Position numbers and translations under genes: made by a program. The notes beneath the pieces were generated by a model that ran no database searches, was not told the DNA's origin, and worked only from the letters and a program-made list of their open reading frames with translations. From CAZHOV01 sp964534315 (lineage in GTDB: Bacteria > Bacteroidota > Bacteroidia > Chitinophagales > Saprospiraceae), in the NCBI GenBank assembly GCA_964534315.1, contig CAZHOV010000067.1, forward strand, positions 1 through 28,695: a DNA stretch of 28,695 nucleotides, read 5' to 3'. Position 1 is the first letter of the stretch, and each line of letters starts with the position of its first letter. Shown here piece after piece: positions 8,135-15,092 of the stretch.

Positions 8135-9379
8135 ATGTTTGACCGGGATAAATGGCAGGAAATTTTCGGGACGATGCGCAAAAATAAATTGCGCACCGGG
8201 CTGACCGCCTTTGGGGTGTTCTGGGGTATTTTTATGCTCATCTTTATTCTCGGTATGGGAGCAGGGTTAAAAAATGGCGTATATCTCAATTTTGACCAGC
8301 AGGCAAAAAACCTGATGTACGTATCGCCAAGGCCTACTTCAATGCCATACATGGGCTTCAATGCAGGGCGCCGACCCCGGTTTACCATTGATGACATCTA
8401 TGCGCTGCAAAAGAATATCCCGGAACTTGATAAAATTGCTCCAAGACTTTCTATCAACGGACCCATACGCTATAAAGGCGAAGGTGATGATTGGGAGATC
8501 AGGGGAGAACTGACCGATATGATCAATATGGAGGCCCTAAGGTTATATGAAGGCCGCTATATAAACCCTATTGATGTTGAAGATGCCCGCAAAGTGGCAG
8601 TTATCGGGAAACGTATCCGGCAAGTCCTGTTTGGTGGAGAAGATCCAATTGGGAAATATATACAGATCCGTGGAATTGAGTTCAGAGTAGTTGGCGTTTT
8701 TGGTCCGATTCAGGAAAAACCCTGGAGAGAGAGTGATTTGGAATCCGTAGTTATTCCGCTACCTACTATGTACAATTCCTTTGCCACCGGAAGACGTATT
8801 GATTATTTTGTTTGCTCTCCCATTGAAGATACTCCAGTAAGCGTCCTGGAGCAGGATGTCCGGTCTTTACTGAAAAAGCGGCATCATATCGCTCCGGATG
8901 ACCCCCGGGGAGTAGGAGGCTGGAATCTGGAACAAGAATTTAATGAAATTAAGAATTTATTTATCGGGATCAATTCTTTTTTGTGGTTTGTAGGTATCGG
9001 AACGTTGATCGCCGGGATCGTTGGGGTGAGTAATATTATGCTGATTGTCGTGAAAGAGCGCACCAGAGAAATCGGGATTCGCAAGGCAATGGGAGCAACA
9101 CCGGGTTCGATTATTAGTATGATCCTGACCGAATCGGTCTTTATTACTGCAGTTTCAGGCTATCTGGGAATGCTGGTCAGTACACTGATCATCTGGGGAG
9201 TCAACTCTTTGATGGTAGCTAATAATTTACAAACTCAGAACTTTGCCAACCCTGAGGTCAATCTGTCGGTCGGGATAGGTGCTATCGTAGTGCTGATTGT
9301 GGCCGGAACACTTGCCGGGTTAATTCCCGCTCTGCAGGCTGCCCGGGTAAATCCTGTCAATGCACTGAAAGATGAATAG
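8135..9379 (+). CDS. MacB-like ABC permease (second of two)
   Basis: A 414-residue paralogue of the preceding permease with the same layout: an N-terminal helix near 24-46, a periplasmic MacB-like core and three C-terminal helices. The segment VSNIMLIVVKERTREIGIRK matches its neighbour with only conservative changes, whereas the periplasmic core is much more diverged, as expected if the two subunits contact different partners or faces of the substrate. The end, IPALQAARVNPVNALKDE, is typical. The 91-base gap from the first permease carries the heptameric repeat; the genes are still probably one operon. Start chosen at the ATG giving MFDRDKWQEIF, matching the paralogue. Confidence 0.93.
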   Translation: MFDRDKWQEIFGTMRKNKLRTGLTAFGVFWGIFMLIFILGMGAGLKNGVYLNFDQQAKNLMYVSPRPTSMPYMGFNAGRRPRFTIDDIYALQKNIPELDKIAPRLSINGPIRYKGEGDDWEIRGELTDMINMEALRLYEGRYINPIDVEDARKVAVIGKRIRQVLFGGEDPIGKYIQIRGIEFRVVGVFGPIQEKPWRESDLESVVIPLPTMYNSFATGRRIDYFVCSPIEDTPVSVLEQDVRSLLKKRHHIAPDDPRGVGGWNLEQEFNEIKNLFIGINSFLWFVGIGTLIAGIVGVSNIMLIVVKERTREIGIRKAMGATPGSIISMILTESVFITAVSGYLGMLVSTLIIWGVNSLMVANNLQTQNFANPEVNLSVGIGAIVVLIVAGTLAGLIPALQAARVNPVNALKDE

Positions 9380-9431
9380 TAACCAGTTAGCATATGGTTT
9401 ATAAAAATTCGATTTATTTAAACACCGAAAT

Positions 9432-10673
9432 ATGAAAAACAGAGGTTGTCTTATTGGTTTAATAGCTATTGTGGTAATTGCTTCAATAGGATTGGGCTAT
9501 TACTTTTATTCGAAAAATGCGCCCGCTGATACCTCTGCCGAGGTGGAAAAACCGGTCGTCACCGATATCGTTGAAAAATCTGTAGCTACCGGCTCCATAA
9601 AGCCCAGAAAGGAAGTCAATGTCAAACCTCAGGTATCCGGTGTGGTTGACGAATTGTATGTAGAGGCAGGTCAGATCGTGGAGAAAGGGCAGCGGTTGGC
9701 CAAAATCAAATTGGTTCCCAGCGAGGTCAATATCAATAATGCAAAATCTAGTGTAGAATTGGCTCGTATTCGCTATCAGGAAGCATTGAGGGAATTTGAA
9801 CGCCAAAAGGAGGTGGCTGATAAAAATCTGGATGTTGAAAATGCAAAGGTGAATTATGAAAATGCGCTTCAGGAAGAACAACGCTATAGAGACCTCTTTG
9901 AAGAAGGAATGATCGCTCAACAAGAATACAACCGGTATCAACTCGATCTCAATGTCCGACTTGCCGAATTCGAAAATGCCAAGATCAGAGCCAAAAATAA
10001 CCTGAAGCAATTTAAAGCAGATGTGGATATTCGAAAGCAGGAGTTGGATGCGGCCATTAATAACCTGGAGTTGCTTAGAGAAGGGGCTTCCAAAAATTCC
10101 AGACAAGTCGCTAATGTCGTTACTTCCACGGTAGCAGGTATGGTGTTGGATGTGCCGGTAGAAGAAGGTACCTCTGTTATCGAACGTAATAACTTTAATG
10201 AAGGAACAACCATTGCCACTGTGGCAGATATGAATTATCTGATCTTTGAAGGTATGGTGGACGAAGCAGATGTAGGAAAAATAAAAGAAGGCATGGATTT
10301 GATCCTTACCGTAGGAGCGATTAATGATCAGAAATTCACAGCAAAACTGGAATATATTTCTCCGAAAGGAGTGGATGAAAATGGGACCGTAAAGTTTGAA
10401 ATCCGCGCTGCCCTTGACAAAACAGAAGACGTTTTCCTAAGAGCCGGTTATAGTGCAAACGCGGATATTATTCTTAACAAAAAGGAAAGTGTAATCGCCA
10501 TTAAAGAACGGGATGTGCTATTTGAAAAAGATACAACCTTCATCGAAGTGAAAAACGGCAGCGGCCAGTTTGAAAAGAAATTAGTGACGCTGGGTCTCTC
10601 TGACGGCGTGCAGATCGAAGTGGTTAAGGGCATAGACACCAACGCAATGGTAAAAGTTCAGAAAAAGCTGTAG
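9432..10673 (+). CDS. MacA/HlyD-type membrane-fusion protein
   Basis: A 413-residue periplasmic adaptor. An N-terminal anchor helix covers residues 7-26. The first half of the split lipoyl domain is at about 63-93 (VKPQVSGVVDELYVEAGQIV) and the second half at about 230-250. Between them lies a long coiled-coil hairpin (about 100-215) rich in Glu, Lys, Asn and Ala that would meet an outer-membrane channel. A beta-barrel and membrane-proximal domain follow. It completes an ATPase, two-permease and adaptor set like MacAB. No TolC-like outer-membrane factor is present in the window, so that part must come from elsewhere. The stop lies nine bases from the end of the convergent maf gene. Confidence 0.93.
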   Translation: MKNRGCLIGLIAIVVIASIGLGYYFYSKNAPADTSAEVEKPVVTDIVEKSVATGSIKPRKEVNVKPQVSGVVDELYVEAGQIVEKGQRLAKIKLVPSEVNINNAKSSVELARIRYQEALREFERQKEVADKNLDVENAKVNYENALQEEQRYRDLFEEGMIAQQEYNRYQLDLNVRLAEFENAKIRAKNNLKQFKADVDIRKQELDAAINNLELLREGASKNSRQVANVVTSTVAGMVLDVPVEEGTSVIERNNFNEGTTIATVADMNYLIFEGMVDEADVGKIKEGMDLILTVGAINDQKFTAKLEYISPKGVDENGTVKFEIRAALDKTEDVFLRAGYSANADIILNKKESVIAIKERDVLFEKDTTFIEVKNGSGQFEKKLVTLGLSDGVQIEVVKGIDTNAMVKVQKKL

Positions 10674-10682
10674 GAATAAGGG

Positions 10683-11255
10683 TCAGAATTTTTCCAAATG
10701 CTGATATACTAAGTTGATGGGCAGCCCCATGACATTAGCGTAAGTCCCCTCAATTTTGGAAACCTTGCAGAGTCCGGCCCATTCTTGTATGCCGTAAGCA
10801 CCCGCTTTGTCAAAGGGTTGGCAAGTATCGATATAATAGTCCATTTCCTCTTCGGTAAAGGTGTCCATAGATACATCAGACAGGCCTGTAAATACCTCTT
10901 TGTGGTCTTCGGAGAGTAGGCATACGCCGGTGTATACCTGATGTATATTTCCGGATAGGTTGCGTAAAATGCGCTTTGCATCCTCCTTATCAGCAGGTTT
11001 TTCGTAAATGACCTCATCCAATACGACAATACTATCGGCGGCCAGGACAATCACTCCTTTTTGGAGAAGGGCTCTGGCCGCTTCCGCTTTTTTATTAGCT
11101 AGAAAAGCAGCTACCTCCTTGGCCGGCATCTCAGCGGGATACGTTTCTTCAATGCCGACAGGTTTTACGATAATATCAAAGCCGGCCTGTTCAAGTAATT
11201 GTTTCCGCCTAGGCGATTGGGAAGCCAGAATAATTTTGTAGGTCTTATTTATCAT
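10683..11255 (-). CDS. maf: Maf-family nucleoside triphosphate pyrophosphatase
   Basis: Maf proteins hydrolyse non-canonical or modified nucleoside triphosphates to monophosphates; the YhdE branch acts on dTTP and UTP. The 190-residue product has the N-terminal SPRRKQLL motif (14-21 region), the catalytic Asp74 in LAADSIVV, PFDKAGAYGIQ (147-156) and IEGTYANVMGLP (168-179), which favours the YhdE-like dTTP/UTP branch. The longest frame begins at a TTG at 11261; I prefer the ATG two codons later at 11255, because the core motif IILASQSPRR follows after only six residues either way and ATG is the normal start here. It converges on the membrane-fusion protein gene with almost no spacer and no visible terminator. 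Confidence 0.95.
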   Translation of the reverse strand: MINKTYKIILASQSPRRKQLLEQAGFDIIVKPVGIEETYPAEMPAKEVAAFLANKKAEAARALLQKGVIVLAADSIVVLDEVIYEKPADKEDAKRILRNLSGNIHQVYTGVCLLSEDHKEVFTGLSDVSMDTFTEEEMDYYIDTCQPFDKAGAYGIQEWAGLCKVSKIEGTYANVMGLPINLVYQHLEKF

Positions 11256-11354
11256 GGTCAATTGATTTAATTATCTGATTTACAGTGGTTTATTGGGGTT
11301 TAAGAAGAAAAGTTGGAGCGATTCAATATAATATCAGGTTATTTCCTTATATTC

Positions 11355-11372
11355 CATGAACATATTTTCATG
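11355..11372. promoter_or_regulatory. Candidate ArsR operator
   Basis: CATGAA-CATATT-TTCATG is a perfect 6-base inverted repeat with a six-base centre, in the intergenic region between maf and the ArsR gene. The TGAA...TTCA core resembles operators of ArsR/SmtB repressors. A degraded promoter element, TTAGTTTG, lies at 11390-11397; if that is the -7, the right half of the palindrome covers the -33 region, where a repressor would block polymerase. Autoregulation is inferred, not shown. Confidence 0.4.
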
Positions 11373-11466
11373 TATTTGCGTTTACCAAGTTAGTTTGAGA
11401 AAATAATACCATAGCGGAACCATAAATACTGATTCATTTCCTTTTTCCGCTGTAAAAATAAATTTT

Positions 11467-11793
11467 ATGAAAGAAGAAACAACTAAAACCTATGTTCATA
11501 ATGATGAGGAAGCTCAGCGTCTTGAACGAATAGCTTATATTTTAAAAACAGTAGCCCATCCAATACGTCTGGGAATTATCAAACTGTTGGAGGTGAATCC
11601 GCGCATGTCCGTATCTGATCTTTGTGAAAATCTAGGTACAGAACAATCCCTGACATCCCATCATCTTCAAAATATGCGGCTTAAGGGGTTGCTTAGCGTA
11701 AAAAGAGAGGGTAGGAGTATGATGTATTCTTTGAAAGAGCGGGATGTTTCTTTGATCATTGACTGTCTTGATAATTGTCAGTGCAATATGTAG
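11467..11793 (+). CDS. ArsR-family transcriptional regulator
   Basis: A 108-residue winged-helix repressor. AHPIRLGIIKLL (30-41) is the classic ArsR helix, followed by SVSDLCENLG (48-57) and the recognition region EQSLTSHHLQNMRLKGLL (59-76), then the beta wing VKREGRSMMYSL. Cysteines sit at 53, 100, 104 and 106, the last three in the C-terminal helix (CLDNCQCNM). Cys53 lies where ArsR and the persulfide sensors SqrR/BigR place a sensory cysteine, and C-terminal helix cysteines are used for metal or thiol sensing in other members, so a metal, redox or reactive-sulfur signal is plausible. The target cannot be read directly. It is monocistronic, closed by a terminator 48 bases downstream, and may repress itself through the palindrome at 11355-11372. 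Confidence 0.93.
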   Translation: MKEETTKTYVHNDEEAQRLERIAYILKTVAHPIRLGIIKLLEVNPRMSVSDLCENLGTEQSLTSHHLQNMRLKGLLSVKREGRSMMYSLKERDVSLIIDCLDNCQCNM

Positions 11794-11840
11794 TGTTTTT
11801 TTGATAGCAGTCCCTTTGAAAGATAGTTACAAAAAAATTG

Positions 11841-11876
11841 GGAATCTGAGATTCGTTCATCTCAGATTCCTTTTTT
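11841..11876 (+). terminator. Intrinsic terminator of the ArsR gene
   Basis: Arms GGAATCTGAGAT (11841-11852) and ATCTCAGATTCC (11859-11870) pair perfectly over 12 bases with a six-base loop TCGTTC, followed directly by six T residues. It is the best-formed rho-independent terminator in the window. Confidence 0.93.
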
Positions 11877-11909
11877 CATCTTTCTTCTGATAACATGAAT
11901 TTATTATCA

Positions 11910-11917
11910 TATATTTG
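11910..11917 (+). promoter_or_regulatory. -7 promoter element for the DUF983 operon
   Basis: TATATTTG fits TAnnTTTG exactly, 24 bases before the ATG at 11942. Just upstream, TGATAA (11888-11893) and TTATCA (11904-11909) form an inverted repeat with a 10-base centre that could be a regulator site, though in such AT-rich DNA this is weak evidence. Confidence 0.55.
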
Positions 11918-11941
11918 TAAGTAAATTTAAAAGAACTACTG

Positions 11942-12337
11942 ATGGGTATATTTAGAAAAGGTAGCAAGCTTTACAGTATTTTTGGTTTTAAGTGTCCAAA
12001 ATGCCATGAAGGATCTTTATTTGAAACCGGAACATTTTCTTTTTCAAAGCCTTTTGGTATGAATAAAAACTGCTCTGTTTGCGGGCAGGACTTTGAGCCA
12101 GAGCCTGGGTTTTATTATGGGGCTATGTTTATCTCCTATATTTTTATGGGCTGGTTCTGTTTAGGGTTTATTGCGCTATTGCATTGGGGGATAGGTTGGA
12201 GCCTTGAAGCGTCTTTTGTGGCGCTTATCGCCTTTTACGTACTGTTTTTTGTAGGGATTTTCCGTTTGGCCAGGGCCATCTGGATCAATATAAACGTTAA
12301 ATATGATCCGAAAAAAATACAACAAACGCAATCTTAG
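11942..12337 (+). CDS. DUF983 membrane protein with zinc-ribbon-like cysteines
   Basis: A 131-residue protein of the DUF983 family, common in Bacteroidota and Alphaproteobacteria and without an established function. Two CxxC pairs, CPKCHEGSLF near residue 18 and CSVCGQDFEPEPGFYYGAMF near residue 44, suggest bound zinc on the cytoplasmic side. Two hydrophobic helices follow (about 60-80 and 88-109), then a short basic tail. It is the first gene of an apparent operon with the 55-aa gene (21-base gap) and the Crp/Fnr regulator gene. Confidence 0.88.
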   Translation: MGIFRKGSKLYSIFGFKCPKCHEGSLFETGTFSFSKPFGMNKNCSVCGQDFEPEPGFYYGAMFISYIFMGWFCLGFIALLHWGIGWSLEASFVALIAFYVLFFVGIFRLARAIWININVKYDPKKIQQTQS

Positions 12338-12358
12338 AATAAACGTAAAATTTTAATC

Positions 12359-12526
12359 ATGGATTTTAAAATAACCAAAGAACTATACGAGGAGATCGCC
12401 AGGGAGATCCACAGCGATAGTAGTCCTGTTGGCATTGATGCGAAAAAAACGCATATTTTGATTCTTCATAAGTTACTGGAGATCGAAAAGCGCTTAGAAA
12501 AAATTGAACAACAATTAGAGTCCTAA
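12359..12526 (+). CDS. Small conserved-looking 55-aa protein
   Basis: An ATG at 12359 opens 55 codons ending in TAA at 12524-12526. The protein begins MDFKITKELYEEIAREIHSD, continues with SSPVGIDAKKTHILILHKLL and ends in an amphipathic Glu/Lys-rich helix likely to form a short coiled coil. It fills almost exactly the space between the DUF983 gene and the regulator gene, with gaps of 21 and 16 bases. Codon choice resembles its neighbours and the composition is that of a soluble folded protein, not random DNA. I recall similar small hypothetical proteins in Bacteroidota but cannot confirm this here. Function unknown; the SPVGID loop between helices is its most distinctive part. Confidence 0.8.
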   Translation: MDFKITKELYEEIAREIHSDSSPVGIDAKKTHILILHKLLEIEKRLEKIEQQLES

Positions 12527-12542
12527 CGAATTGAATAAAAAA

Positions 12543-13199
12543 ATGGTAGAATTAGATAAAACGAATATCCTTCAACTTATTAAGGATAATTTTCCTCAGA
12601 TTGTAGATCTTGCCCTACAAGAAGAAATTGCTAAGGTCGGGAAGTTGATGACGTTTAAAGCAGGCGAGACAATTATGGATTATGGCAGCTATATTCGATT
12701 AGTTCCTTTGGTGCTGACGGGAAGTGTCAAAGTGGTAAGAGAAGACGATGAAGGAAGGGAGATCTTGCTTTACTATTTATATCCCGGCGAAACCTGTGCC
12801 AGTTCCTTTGTATGTTGTATGATGCATAAAAAGAGCTTTATTAAAACAGTAGCCGAAGATGATACGGAACTCATCGGGATTCCTATTCAATATGTTGATC
12901 AATGGATGAATAACTTTACCAATTGGAAGAACTTCGTCATGCAATCGTATGACAATCGCATCCTGGAACTCATCCAAACTATTGACAGTATAGCTTTTAT
13001 GAAAATGGACGAACGCCTGTTAAAGTACATCTACGATAAGGCTGATGCCCACGATACAGACGTGCTGCAGGTAACTCACCAGGAAATTGCTTATGACCTG
13101 AATGCCTCCAGAGAAGCGGTATCCAGGTTATTAAAAAAACTGGAACAGCAAGGGATGATCAAATTGGGAAGAAATAAAATTGAGCTTTTGAGAATGTAG
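12543..13199 (+). CDS. Crp/Fnr-family regulator with cysteine cluster
   Basis: A 218-residue Crp/Fnr transcription factor. Residues 25-125 are the cyclic-nucleotide-binding-like beta roll, about 126-160 the dimerisation helix, and 172-218 the winged helix-turn-helix. The recognition helix SREAVSRLLKKL holds Arg190, Glu191 and Arg195 with the spacing of Arg180, Glu181 and Arg185 in E. coli CRP, which read TGTGA. Instead of a clear cAMP-binding signature, the roll has Cys85, Cys91 and Cys92 (ETCASSFVCCMM), suggesting thiol, redox or persulfide sensing; the FNR iron-sulfur cysteine pattern is absent. The longest frame starts at a TTG (12531); the ATG at 12543 is preferred. The SulP gene follows and has a matching operator, so it is a likely target. 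Confidence 0.92.
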   Translation: MVELDKTNILQLIKDNFPQIVDLALQEEIAKVGKLMTFKAGETIMDYGSYIRLVPLVLTGSVKVVREDDEGREILLYYLYPGETCASSFVCCMMHKKSFIKTVAEDDTELIGIPIQYVDQWMNNFTNWKNFVMQSYDNRILELIQTIDSIAFMKMDERLLKYIYDKADAHDTDVLQVTHQEIAYDLNASREAVSRLLKKLEQQGMIKLGRNKIELLRM

Positions 13200-13218
13200 T
13201 GAGGAGACAGCCTCTTCC

Positions 13219-13234
13219 TGTGATAATAATCACT
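13219..13234 (+). promoter_or_regulatory. CRP-type operator upstream of the SulP gene
   Basis: TGTGA-TAATAA-TCACT matches the CRP consensus TGTGA-N6-TCACA at nine of the ten defined positions. Its centre (about 13226.5) lies about 41-44 bases before the start expected from the TAACTTTG element at 13256-13263, the position used by class II Crp/Fnr activators. The regulator gene immediately upstream has a recognition helix suited to this half-site. Confidence 0.6.
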
Positions 13235-13255
13235 ATGTATCCATGAGGACTTCCT

Positions 13256-13263
13256 TAACTTTG
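13256..13263 (+). promoter_or_regulatory. -7 promoter element for the SulP gene
   Basis: TAACTTTG fits TAnnTTTG exactly and lies 40 bases before the ATG at 13304. The -33 region lacks a TTG, consistent with a promoter that depends on an activator bound just upstream. Confidence 0.65.
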
Positions 13264-13303
13264 TGCTGTCTTACTCAATTTACCATCAAAAAAGTTTGTA
13301 CCA

Positions 13304-15022
13304 ATGAAGTTTCGACAATTTGTGCCAATGCTCGATTGGCTTCCCTCTTATAAAAAATCGAATTTAAAAGGTGATCTTTCAGCTGGTTTGACAGTGGGGG
13401 TGATGCTCATTCCTCAGGGAATGGCCTACGCCATGTTGGCGGGGTTAGATCCTATTTATGGTTTGTATGCATCTATCGTTCCGCTTTTATTATATGCTGT
13501 ACTTGGAACATCGCGTCAATTAGCCGTAGGGCCTGTAGCCATGGTTTCCCTCCTGGTAGCAGCCGGGGTAGGTGCTATTACTTCAGATCCTGCCATGTAT
13601 GTTTCTCTTGCGGTTTTGTTGGCCTTGATGGTCGGGGTCATTCAACTGGCAATGGGGGTTTTTAAGCTAGGTTTTCTGGTGAATTTTCTTTCTCATCCGG
13701 TCATCAGCGGGTTTACCTCAGCCGCTGCGTTGATCATCGGATTTAGCCAGTTTAAGCACTTACTTGGGGTTAATATTCCAAGAAGTAACTATGTACATGA
13801 AATTATTGGCAACGCTTTCGGGCAAATCGACCAGGTCAATATGATTACCCTGCTGATCGGGGTAGTCGCCATCGGCGTTATTTTGCTGATCAAAAAGAAG
13901 AAATGGCCTGTGCCCGGCCCCCTCGTCGCAGTTGTTTTTGGTGTGCTTGCTGTTTGGCTTATGGGGTTTGACGCGCAGGGTGTGAAAATTGTAGGCGAAG
14001 TACCTAAAGGTCTGCCTCCGTTGAGCTTGCCTATGATTAACCTCGAATATATACAACAATTGCTACCAACAGCACTTACCATTTCTTTTATTGGTTTTAT
14101 GGAAAGTATTGCCGTTGCCAAAGCCGTTCAGGCCAAACACCGGAATTATAAAGTTATTCCTAATCAAGAACTTATCGCACTAGGGGTGGCCAATATTGGA
14201 GGTGCTTTTTTCAAAGCTTTCCCAACCACCGGAGGATTTTCAAGAACAGCAGTAAATGATCAGTCTGGTGCCAAAACAGGACTGGCTTCCATTATAAGTG
14301 TCTTCTTAATCGTCTTGACACTGCTTTTTTTAACCCCCTTATTCTACTATCTGCCCAAAGCGATCCTGGCATCTGTGATCATGGTAGCGGTTTTCGGTCT
14401 TATCGACATCAAAGAAGCCATCCACCTTTGGAAGGCCGACCGGACCGATTTCTGGATGTTGATTGCTACCTTTACCGGAACCCTTTTTCTGGGGATCGAG
14501 GAGGGAATCTTGATAGGCGTGGTCTTGTCTTTAGGCATGTTGATCTACCGCACTACCAGGCCGCATATTGCAGAGCTAGGTAAAATAAAAGGTAGCCGCT
14601 TTTACAAAAATGTCGAACGATTTGATGATCTGGAATCCAGAGATGATATCTTAGTTGTTCGTTTCGATGCCCGGCTTTACTATGCTAATATTAATTTTTT
14701 CAAAGATAAGATCGAACAATTCGTTGCTAAAAAAGGACCAAACCTAAAATTGGTGATTCTCGACGGTGAAAGTATAAACGGTGTGGATAGTAGCGCTATC
14801 AGCGCCTTAGAGGATGTCATCAGAGAATTGAATGAAAAGAGTGTTGCATTTAATTTGGTCGGTGTAAAAGGCCCCCTTAGAGATGCCTTCTACAAAAGTC
14901 ATTTTATCGAAAAACTCGGCGAAGATCAATTCTTTATGACCATACAGGATGCAGTGGATGAATTCGATAATAAGAGTATTGCCCAAACTAAAGGGTATGT
15001 ACTGCAAACGAATGAAGAGTAA
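13304..15022 (+). CDS. SulP-family anion permease with STAS domain
   Basis: A 572-residue SulP (SLC26-like) transporter. The membrane domain covers about residues 20-430 with the family signature near the first helices (MLIPQGMAYAMLAGLDPIYG, 34-53) and TSRQLAVGPVAMVSLL (69-84). A C-terminal STAS domain covers about 448-555, with DSSAISALEDV (495-505) at the position of the anti-sigma-antagonist phosphorylation loop. Members carry sulfate, bicarbonate or other anions, by proton or sodium coupling; substrate is not deducible from the sequence alone. It has its own promoter with an upstream CRP-type site next to the Crp/Fnr gene, and is followed 70 bases later by moaA without an evident terminator, so read-through into moaA is possible. 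Confidence 0.95.
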   Translation: MKFRQFVPMLDWLPSYKKSNLKGDLSAGLTVGVMLIPQGMAYAMLAGLDPIYGLYASIVPLLLYAVLGTSRQLAVGPVAMVSLLVAAGVGAITSDPAMYVSLAVLLALMVGVIQLAMGVFKLGFLVNFLSHPVISGFTSAAALIIGFSQFKHLLGVNIPRSNYVHEIIGNAFGQIDQVNMITLLIGVVAIGVILLIKKKKWPVPGPLVAVVFGVLAVWLMGFDAQGVKIVGEVPKGLPPLSLPMINLEYIQQLLPTALTISFIGFMESIAVAKAVQAKHRNYKVIPNQELIALGVANIGGAFFKAFPTTGGFSRTAVNDQSGAKTGLASIISVFLIVLTLLFLTPLFYYLPKAILASVIMVAVFGLIDIKEAIHLWKADRTDFWMLIATFTGTLFLGIEEGILIGVVLSLGMLIYRTTRPHIAELGKIKGSRFYKNVERFDDLESRDDILVVRFDARLYYANINFFKDKIEQFVAKKGPNLKLVILDGESINGVDSSAISALEDVIRELNEKSVAFNLVGVKGPLRDAFYKSHFIEKLGEDQFFMTIQDAVDEFDNKSIAQTKGYVLQTNEE

Positions 15023-15092
15023 GGATTTTTTTACAGGTATCCCGATCAAAAAAAAGTTTGAGGTGTTATACGTAGACAATAAATAGAATGTA

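Noticed and set aside
8104..8397. 97-aa minus-strand frame over the start of the second permease
   Set aside because: It is antisense to a clearly conserved coding region and has no recognisable motif; a shadow frame.
9483..10106. 207-aa minus-strand frame inside the membrane-fusion protein gene
   Set aside because: Long, but antisense to the coiled coil, where Glu/Lys-rich codons leave the opposite strand free of stops and rich in Phe/Leu. No promoter or motif.
13200..13218. Possible terminator after the Crp/Fnr gene (GAGG...CCTC)
   Set aside because: The stem is only four pairs and has no T-run; the region is better explained as the upstream part of the SulP regulatory region.
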